NCBI RefSeq assembly: GCF_014193695.1
Contig: NZ_JACHZR010000003.1
Location: 434,001-498,000 of the forward strand
Length of the DNA: 64,000 nucleotides
From: Rhizobium sp. BK316
Lineage (GTDB): Bacteria > Pseudomonadota > Alphaproteobacteria > Rhizobiales > Rhizobiaceae
Reading direction: 5' to 3'
A model generated the notes under the pieces. That model searched no databases. It saw only the letters and a program-made list of their open reading frames with translations, and was not told the origin of the DNA. Below are positions 58,612-64,000 of this stretch, piece by piece. The position numbers were made by a program, and so were the translations under genes. How positions within the stretch are numbered: position 1 is the stretch's first letter; each line of letters opens with the position of its first letter.

Positions 58612-59412
58612 ATGGCAGCCAGCCAGTTCAGGATGCTGAACTCGTCAGTGCCGGGCGTGGAGGCCGTGGTGGCGACGACGGGCCATCGTTTCGCGCGCCA
58701 TACGCATGAGCAGTTCGGCATCGGTCTACTCTTCTCGGGTGCGCAGAAATCGCTGAGCGGGCGCGGCATGGTCGAGGCGGAAGCCGGCGATCTCATCACC
58801 GTCAATCCGAATGAGGTGCATGATGGCTCACCGATCGGCGAGGCGCGCTCCTGGAGTATTCTCTACTTCGATCCCGCCGTCATGGATGGTCTTGCACGCG
58901 AAGTGGCAGAGGGCGGGGTTCGCCGCTCGGAGATTCCGCGACCCGTCATTCACGACAGACAGCTCGCCGACCGGTTCCGCGCGCTGTTTTCTGCCGTCAC
59001 CGGCAATGAGGAGCGGTTGCGCTGCGAGGAAATGCTGCTGTCAGTCATTGCCGATGCGATGCGCGAAACAGTAATGGGGGAAATGCCTGAGAGGGTACCG
59101 CATTCCATCGCCTATGCCCGCAGCTTGATCGACGATGATCCGGCCGCCGAAACTTCACTTGCCGATCTGGCGCGCGAAAGCGGGCTCAGCCGGTTTCAGG
59201 TGCTGCGCGCCTTTGCGAGGGCAACGGGTTTTACGCCGCATGCCTATCTCGTTCAGGCGCGTGTGCATCTTGCCCGCCGGCTGATCGCCCGCGGCGCGCC
59301 ACTGGCGGAGGCGGCTTTCGAAAGCGGCTTTGCCGACCAGAGCCATATGACGCGCGCTTTCGTGTCCCGCTATGGCCTGACACCCGGTGCCTATGCGCGC
59401 GGTCGTTCCTGA
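58612..59412 (+). CDS. AraC-family transcriptional regulator
   Basis: A 266-residue regulator: N-terminal cupin-type ligand domain (HRFARHTHEQFGIGLLFSGA, GDLITVNPNEVHDG) and C-terminal double HTH (ETSLADLARESGLSRFQVLR, RAFARATGFTPHAYLVQARV, AAFESGFADQSHMTRAFVSR). The following gene, a DMT exporter 72 bp away on the same strand, is its probable target or partner. Many AraC proteins of this type regulate amino acid export. ATG with AAGGAGA at 5-11 bp supports the start. Confidence 0.9.
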   Translation: MAASQFRMLNSSVPGVEAVVATTGHRFARHTHEQFGIGLLFSGAQKSLSGRGMVEAEAGDLITVNPNEVHDGSPIGEARSWSILYFDPAVMDGLAREVAEGGVRRSEIPRPVIHDRQLADRFRALFSAVTGNEERLRCEEMLLSVIADAMRETVMGEMPERVPHSIAYARSLIDDDPAAETSLADLARESGLSRFQVLRAFARATGFTPHAYLVQARVHLARRLIARGAPLAEAAFESGFADQSHMTRAFVSRYGLTPGAYARGRS

Positions 59413-59484
59413 GCGCTTGCAATTTCATTCAAGACGTCAGGCCTCTCAACCTGTTTCCTTCTGCCGTCTCGAAAGGAGCGGCAG

Positions 59485-60372
59485 ATGAGCAGGGAATTTC
59501 AGGGTTATATCTATCTCGCACTGGCTATGACGACGGTCGGCAGCACAGTGATTGCCAGCAAGGTCATCGCCTCCGGGGTGCCGCCCTTTACGGCGACGGC
59601 CTTGCGTTTCGCGGTGGCCTTTCCTTTTTTCCTTTTCCTGATGCGCTGGACGGGATCGCGATTGCCGCGGCTTTCCGGGCGGGACTGGCTGATCCTCGTC
59701 ACGCAGGCCGGCGCAGGAAGCGTCGGATATACGATCTTGCTGATATCAGGCCTGTCGTTGACGTCAGCGGCCAATGCCGGCGTCATCATCGGGACGCTGC
59801 CTGTCGTCTCTGCGGCAATTTCTATCCTCGTGCTTGGCGAGAGGCCGCAGCGTTTCCTGCTTCTGGCAATCGGGCTTGCGGCAGCAGGCGTGTTTTCCAT
59901 TGCCTTTTCGCCGGTTGCGGGCAGCGGGTCCCTTGTTGGTGATATGCTGATTTTTGGCGCTGTTATCTGCGAAGGGCTATTCATTCTGCTCAACAAGCGG
60001 CTTGGCACGGCGATTCCGCCATTGACGCAGTCGGCGCTCATGACGGCCATCGGCTTCATCGTTGCCGGTGTGCCGGCTCTGTTCGAGCATCATGATATCG
60101 GCATCGCTTCGCAACCCGCTTTGCTCGCGGTCGTCTATTACGCGCTGGTGCCGACCGTCGGCGGCTTCATACTCTGGTATGCGGGAGCGGAGCGCGTCAG
60201 CGGCGCTGAGGCCTCTCTATTCACGGCCATCGCACCAGCTACAGCTGTCATTTTCGCCTTCCTGGTTCTTGGCGAGGCGATCGGCTCCAACCAGATTTTC
60301 GGGATCGCCTGCGTATTGGCGGCGGTCATTGGCCTTGGCCTCACGAGCCTGCGCCGGACGGCGAGAAGCTAG
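59485..60372 (+). CDS. EamA/DMT-family transporter
   Basis: A 295-residue membrane protein with ten predicted helices and two EamA repeats: YLALAMTTVGSTVIASKVIA in the first, DMLIFGAVICEGLFILLNKR in the second. Substrate unknown. It is downstream of an AraC regulator on the same strand and probably co-transcribed. Its stop overlaps the convergent AraC gene by 4 bp. Confidence 0.9.
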   Translation: MSREFQGYIYLALAMTTVGSTVIASKVIASGVPPFTATALRFAVAFPFFLFLMRWTGSRLPRLSGRDWLILVTQAGAGSVGYTILLISGLSLTSAANAGVIIGTLPVVSAAISILVLGERPQRFLLLAIGLAAAGVFSIAFSPVAGSGSLVGDMLIFGAVICEGLFILLNKRLGTAIPPLTQSALMTAIGFIVAGVPALFEHHDIGIASQPALLAVVYYALVPTVGGFILWYAGAERVSGAEASLFTAIAPATAVIFAFLVLGEAIGSNQIFGIACVLAAVIGLGLTSLRRTARS

Positions 60373-61232
60373 GCGCGGCGGAAGACGTCGCGATACTCGC
60401 GTGGCGTCATGCCGGTCTGCGTCCTGAATTGCCTGTTGAAGTTTGCGAGCGAGCCGTAGCCGACCGCATCGGCAATATGGCCGACGGGCTGGCTGGTGGC
60501 GGAGAGGCGAGCGCAGGCGTCGCCGATGCGCATGCGGATCAGATAGTCGGAGACGGTGGTACCCGTGTGGCGACGGAAGAGCCGGTGCAGGCCGGAGACG
60601 CTGAGGGCTGCGATATCGGCCAGCTCTTCCAGGCCGATCGTGCGGGCGTAATGCAGATGCAGGTGGGTGAGAACCCGGTCGATGCGCTCACGGCTTTCCT
60701 GCAGTTCCGGGCTCTGGCCGGGCGTGCTGGCAAGCGCGGATGCCTGCCGGTCAGTGGCAATCCGGCCGAGGATATTCAGAAGGGACAGCAGCCGTTCGGC
60801 GGGTGGTTTTGAAAAGACCGCCTCGATTTCGCTGCGCACAGTGTCCGCCGTTTCCTTCGAAAATTGCAGCCCTCGATCGGCGCGCGACAGCATCGCTTCG
60901 ATCGGGGCGAGCTCGACCGCGCCCGCCGTCACGTGACGGATCCAGTCTGGATGAAACCAGAGAACCAGCGCGATATGCGGGGTGGTCTCGTCATATTTCG
61001 CGCGGGATACCCAGGTGTGCGGCAGGTTGGGGCCGACGAGCACAAGGTCGCCGTCCCCGTATTCCCCGGTATGATCGCCGATGAAGCGCTGGCCGATGGA
61101 ATTCAGCGTCAGGGTCAGCTCGAATTCGGGATGGTGGTGCCACTGGAAAGGAATCGCGTCATCCAGCCGCCGGTTTAGCATGCTCCAGGACGCATCGGCA
61201 TGCCGTGGCAGGATTTCGAGATAAGGCCTCAT
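60369..61232 (-). CDS. AraC-family transcriptional regulator
   Basis: A 287-residue regulator: cupin-like sensor domain (IPFQWHHHPEFELTLTLNSI, DLVLVGPNLPHTWVSR) and C-terminal HTH pair (IGLEELADIAALSVSGLHRL, FRRHTGTTVSDYLIRMRIGD, VGYGSLANFNRQFRTQTGMT). It is divergent from the PhyH-like dioxygenase 135 bp away, its probable target. The HHHPE motif could bind metal. Confidence 0.9.
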   Translation of the reverse strand: MRPYLEILPRHADASWSMLNRRLDDAIPFQWHHHPEFELTLTLNSIGQRFIGDHTGEYGDGDLVLVGPNLPHTWVSRAKYDETTPHIALVLWFHPDWIRHVTAGAVELAPIEAMLSRADRGLQFSKETADTVRSEIEAVFSKPPAERLLSLLNILGRIATDRQASALASTPGQSPELQESRERIDRVLTHLHLHYARTIGLEELADIAALSVSGLHRLFRRHTGTTVSDYLIRMRIGDACARLSATSQPVGHIADAVGYGSLANFNRQFRTQTGMTPREYRDVFRRA

Positions 61233-61367
61233 CGGGCGCCTTTCAGATCATTGACGCCAGAATAGTATCATAATTTGCCAAGGTGGCACAACATGTGCCG
61301 CGAGGCGCGGCTACACTCCCATCATCGCCTGAAACCACAGGAATGGATCAAATGATGGGAGGATCTC

Positions 61368-62303
61368 ATGGAACTGGCAGTGAAACGCGACGCTCATCCG
61401 ACGGCCTCGTCGGTTACCACCCAACTCAAGGACATCAAGAAGAAGCTGCCGCTGCGGGTGCTCTCGGAGGCGGACTGGCAGCACTGGATCACCAAGGGCT
61501 ATGTGATCGTTCGCCAGGCCGTTCCTGCGGACAATGTCGCGCGGCTTGTGGACGTGCTCTGGCGTTTTGACGAGAAGGATCCGAACGACCCTTCCACCTG
61601 GTATGCGCCGCAGCGCCGCGAGCACAAGATGAAGGAGCTCAACAATACCGGCATGCTGGAGATCTACAATCACCAGGCGCTCTGGGATAACCGGATGGAG
61701 AAGCGCGTCTATGACGTCTTCGTCGATATCTGGGACCGCGAAGACCTGTGGGTGACGATCGACCGCGCCAACCTCAACCCACCGAAGAAGGTGAAGGGCA
61801 ATCCCAACGGTTTCATCCACTGGGATGTCGATACGTCCATCCGGCCGCTGCCGATCGGCGTGCAGGGCGTGTTGAGCCTCAAGAAGCAGGACGGCGATGT
61901 CGGTGGCTTCCAGTGCGTACCCTATCTCTTCGAGCATTTCGACGAATGGGTGAAGACGCAGCCCGAGGACCGTGATCCGATGCATCCCGATATGACCGGC
62001 CTTTCCGTCGTCAATATCGACATGGAGCCGGGTGACCTGATGATCTTCAATTCGCTGCTGGCCCACGGCGTTCGCCCGAACCATTCGGATAACCGGGTGC
62101 GCATGGCGCAATATATCTCCATGCATCCGGCCGAATACGACAATGCGGAGGAGCGTGAGGAACGGATCCGCCTGTGGCGGGAACTCGACCATCCCAAGCG
62201 CGATGCCTTCCCGGGCGATCCGCGCGAATGGGAAAAGCACAATGCCAAGACCGCCGAGCTGACGCCGCTCGGCCGCAAGCTGCTCGGCCTCGACCGCTGG
62301 TAA
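61368..62303 (+). CDS. Phytanoyl-CoA dioxygenase (PhyH) family protein
   Basis: A 311-residue Fe(II)/2-oxoglutarate oxygenase. The metal facial triad is visible: His151-x-Asp153 in NGFIHWDVDTSIRP and the distal His in FNSLLAHGVRPNHSDNRVRM, with the 2-oxoglutarate-binding Arg in the same segment. Substrate unknown. It is divergently linked to an AraC regulator with a cupin sensor, suggesting substrate-inducible expression. The family's best-known members act on phytanoyl-CoA or on halogenated natural products, but bacterial homologues have very mixed functions. Confidence 0.88.
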   Translation: MELAVKRDAHPTASSVTTQLKDIKKKLPLRVLSEADWQHWITKGYVIVRQAVPADNVARLVDVLWRFDEKDPNDPSTWYAPQRREHKMKELNNTGMLEIYNHQALWDNRMEKRVYDVFVDIWDREDLWVTIDRANLNPPKKVKGNPNGFIHWDVDTSIRPLPIGVQGVLSLKKQDGDVGGFQCVPYLFEHFDEWVKTQPEDRDPMHPDMTGLSVVNIDMEPGDLMIFNSLLAHGVRPNHSDNRVRMAQYISMHPAEYDNAEEREERIRLWRELDHPKRDAFPGDPREWEKHNAKTAELTPLGRKLLGLDRW

Positions 62304-62524
62304 GACGATAGAAAATCACAAGCCGCGGAGGAGAACGCTTCCGCGGCTCTTTCATCATCGGCGATATGATCGCGCGGTCCGGCACGAATCCGCCAATGCT
62401 GTCCCTCATCCACACATCTGCGGGTGAAATCCGCCGAGAACGAGGAAGGGACCGCTGACCCCTTGGGATGGCCATTTGCCTACCCTATCTCTTTCGGAGA
62501 AATATCAATCCGGAGATGACATCC

Positions 62525-62923
62525 ATGTCAGGCAAGCCGATCAAGATTCCCGGACCGGATCATCCGATCACCGTCGAACACAATTCCTCCCGCGTCGTCG
62601 TCAAGCTCGGCGGCCGCGTGATCGCCGATACGCATGATGCGCTGACGCTTCGCGAGGCTTCCTATCCGCCGGTGCAGTATATCCCACGGAAGGACGTGGA
62701 TATGTCGCTTCTGGAGCGCACCGACCATGAGAGCCATTGCCCCTATAAGGGAGATGCCTCCTATTACAGCATTCCTGATGGCGGCGAGCGTTCGAAGAAT
62801 GCGATCTGGACGTATGAGGCGCCCAATCCCGCCGTTGCCAACATCAAGGGCCACATGGCCTTTTATCCTGATAGGGTCGATTCCATCGAAGAGCTGCCGT
62901 CGCCCGAAGCAGGGCAGTTCTAA
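62525..62923 (+). CDS. DUF427-family protein
   Basis: A 132-residue protein of DUF427: KPIKIPGPDHPITVEHNSSR, VVVKLGGRVIADTHDALTLR, YIPRKDVDMSLLERTDHESH, CPYKGDASYYSIPDGGERSK, NIKGHMAFYPDRVD. Family role unknown; the conserved CPYKG and YxxxP residues are surface exposed. ATG (MSGKPIKI) has CGGAG 8 bp upstream; the frame is open from 62468. Single gene. Confidence 0.87.
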   Translation: MSGKPIKIPGPDHPITVEHNSSRVVVKLGGRVIADTHDALTLREASYPPVQYIPRKDVDMSLLERTDHESHCPYKGDASYYSIPDGGERSKNAIWTYEAPNPAVANIKGHMAFYPDRVDSIEELPSPEAGQF

Positions 62924-63063
62924 GGGATAACTTGACTTCCACCTTCTGATCTATCGCATCGGGAAAAATGATGCTGGACGCATAAGCGTATTGGGTTAAT
63001 ATGAATCCTCCTCAGGTTGCAGTATTCTCGTCGCGCGCGAGGATACTGCAGGCCGGGGACCTC

Positions 63064-63690
63064 ATGAAACTGGATCAGGTGGAGCTTCGCTCCGAAGTAT
63101 TGGATATCCGTATCGTGGAGGGCCTCGGCGATGGTTCTTTCAATCTTGAATTCGATGTCTTTCGCAGCGACGGATACGTTCTGATCCTCCTGGAAATACT
63201 GGCGGGCAGAGGCGATTTCCTTGTTCAGGGTTTCGATGAGGAAAATAGTGCCGCCTCTTCACTCCGGGGCCGGCAAAGGGTCTACATCGTAAGACCTGTT
63301 GAAGCTGATCGAAGGATTGCTGTCGGCATGTTCGCGGCCATCAACAGCAAGGTCCGGGCGACGATCGCCTGCTTCAAGCGGAAGATCGTCAATATATCAG
63401 GGGAATTGTCCTGTCCGCTGTGCCGGGCGCTCTCCAAAGTGCTCGTTGCTTCGGCACTTGCCTGGATGGGTATTCCTTCTCCGGACATTCAGGATGCGGC
63501 TGAGATTTCCACCACTCCCTCTGTCGAGCAGATGAGGAAGCTTCTAAGCGGCACGGCGACCATAGGCAGTTCGCAGAACGAACTGCTCGCTCTTGTCGGC
63601 CCGGATTTGCGTTCGGCAATCCTCGATGTCATGGAGGAGACCATTTGGCTGCTCAACATGCGCGACCAGTTCTATACCGCCGCGTGCTAG
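63064..63690 (+). CDS. Uncharacterised cytosolic protein
   Basis: A 208-residue protein with an alpha/beta look: MKLDQVELRSEVLDIRIVEG, SFNLEFDVFRSDGYVLILLE, then FAAINSKVRATIACFKRKIV and two cysteines in ELSCPLCRALSKVLVASALA (CPLC, a possible redox or metal-binding pair), and a C-terminal helical segment. No family recognised. GGGGA lies just before the ATG; the upstream ATG at 63001 has no ribosome site and odd codons. It is followed by a broken transporter tail. Confidence 0.5.
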   Translation: MKLDQVELRSEVLDIRIVEGLGDGSFNLEFDVFRSDGYVLILLEILAGRGDFLVQGFDEENSAASSLRGRQRVYIVRPVEADRRIAVGMFAAINSKVRATIACFKRKIVNISGELSCPLCRALSKVLVASALAWMGIPSPDIQDAAEISTTPSVEQMRKLLSGTATIGSSQNELLALVGPDLRSAILDVMEETIWLLNMRDQFYTAAC

Positions 63691-63706
63691 ATCGTCGGGC
63701 TGCTGT

Positions 63707-63957
63707 CAGCTTTTGACGCCGGATGACATGCGCGGGTGCGTCAATGCCGTCAATTTGCTCTTCATCGGCACTTCAAACCAGCTCGGCGAGTTCGAATCCG
63801 GCATGCTTGCCGGTGTGGTCGGTCCGGTTGCCGCCGGCATTGTCGGCGGGTCGGTACGATCGCCGTCGTGCTTTTGTGGACGCGGTTTTTCCCCGATCTC
63901 CTCAAGGTGAAGACCTTCAGGGCTGATGGGCTCTCATCTCCTTGCCGCGGGCGTTAA
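63707..63957 (+). pseudogene. C-terminal remnant of an MFS transporter, frameshifted
   Basis: The plus strand reads QLLTPDDMRGCVNAVNLLFI, then GTSNQLGEFESGMLAGVVGP, then shifts by one base near 63850 and continues VGTIAVVLLWTRFFPDLLKV ending at 63957. These phrases are the C-terminal part of MFS proteins of the EntS/enterobactin-exporter-like type, here without the preceding eleven or so helices. Missing a G in GGCGGGTCGGTACG would explain the shift. It is a non-functional relic. Confidence 0.68.
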
Positions 63958-64000
63958 TTGACGCGGCAATGTCGGATGTGACCGGCGTCGAACGTCCTTC

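Overview
The window looks like chromosomal DNA of an alphaproteobacterium of the order Hyphomicrobiales (Rhizobiales), most likely Rhizobium or a close relative. Evidence: uniformly GC-rich coding sequence; lineage-typical families (BA14K, DUF1236, DUF930, DUF1176, LytTR/DUF2306); the order arsR - tandem AbcR-type sRNAs - lsrB - trxB - lrp - lpcC/lpsB-type glycosyltransferase - greA - carB, which as I recall matches the Sinorhizobium meliloti chromosome; and two intergenic repeat types that look like rhizobial dispersed repeats. I see no rRNA, tRNA, CRISPR array, prophage or insertion sequence.

Layout. 1-4.9 kb: 3' end of proC, a CsaA-like tRNA-binding protein, metabolic and cell-envelope genes, and a stretch of apparently decayed coding DNA. 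4.4-7.0 kb: a MarR regulator, OmpR-type response regulator and histidine kinase (PetP/PetR-like) operon. 7-19 kb: small regulator/enzyme pairs, cold shock protein, transporter, PQQ-type sugar dehydrogenase, aspartate aminotransferase, Ca2+/H+ antiporter. 19-27.9 kb: a frameshifted streptomycin-kinase-like gene, Old Yellow Enzyme, ArsR, two tandem sRNAs, lsrB, trxB, lrp, LPS core glycosyltransferase, greA, a DUF2235 hydrolase. 28-42.5 kb: carB and carA about 9 kb apart on the same strand, with dehydrogenase, LytTR regulator, zinc protease, aldo/keto reductase and MFS/MATE efflux genes between them, then yqeY. 42.5-55 kb: a structured orphan RNA candidate, dnaG, recQ, a VapBC pair whose toxin is broken, kbl-tdh threonine degradation, an L,D-transpeptidase, and rpoD. 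55-64 kb: two tandem TonB-like DUF930 proteins, an intact APH(3')-type kinase, AraC/transporter and AraC/dioxygenase pairs, a DUF427 protein, an unknown protein, and a broken transporter tail at the edge.

How the genes work together. The core functions are replication and transcription (dnaG, rpoD, greA, recQ), pyrimidine/arginine precursor supply (carAB), amino acid metabolism (proC, aspartate aminotransferase, kbl-tdh), and redox and post-transcriptional control (trxB, lsrB, AbcR-type sRNAs). Around them are many divergent regulator-target pairs: HxlR/SDR, LysR/epimerase, LytTR/DUF2306, LysR/aldo-keto reductase and AraC/dioxygenase.

The most distinctive signals are decay and small RNAs. 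Six sites carry broken or residual genes: the APH(6)-like kinase, VapC, a glycosyltransferase tail, a radical-SAM N-terminus, an MFS C-terminus and an unidentified island at 3.7-4.2 kb. Two RNA loci stand out: the tandem AbcR-type pair at 21.6-21.9 kb, and a terminator-ended structured RNA at 43.6-43.8 kb that I cannot assign to a family.
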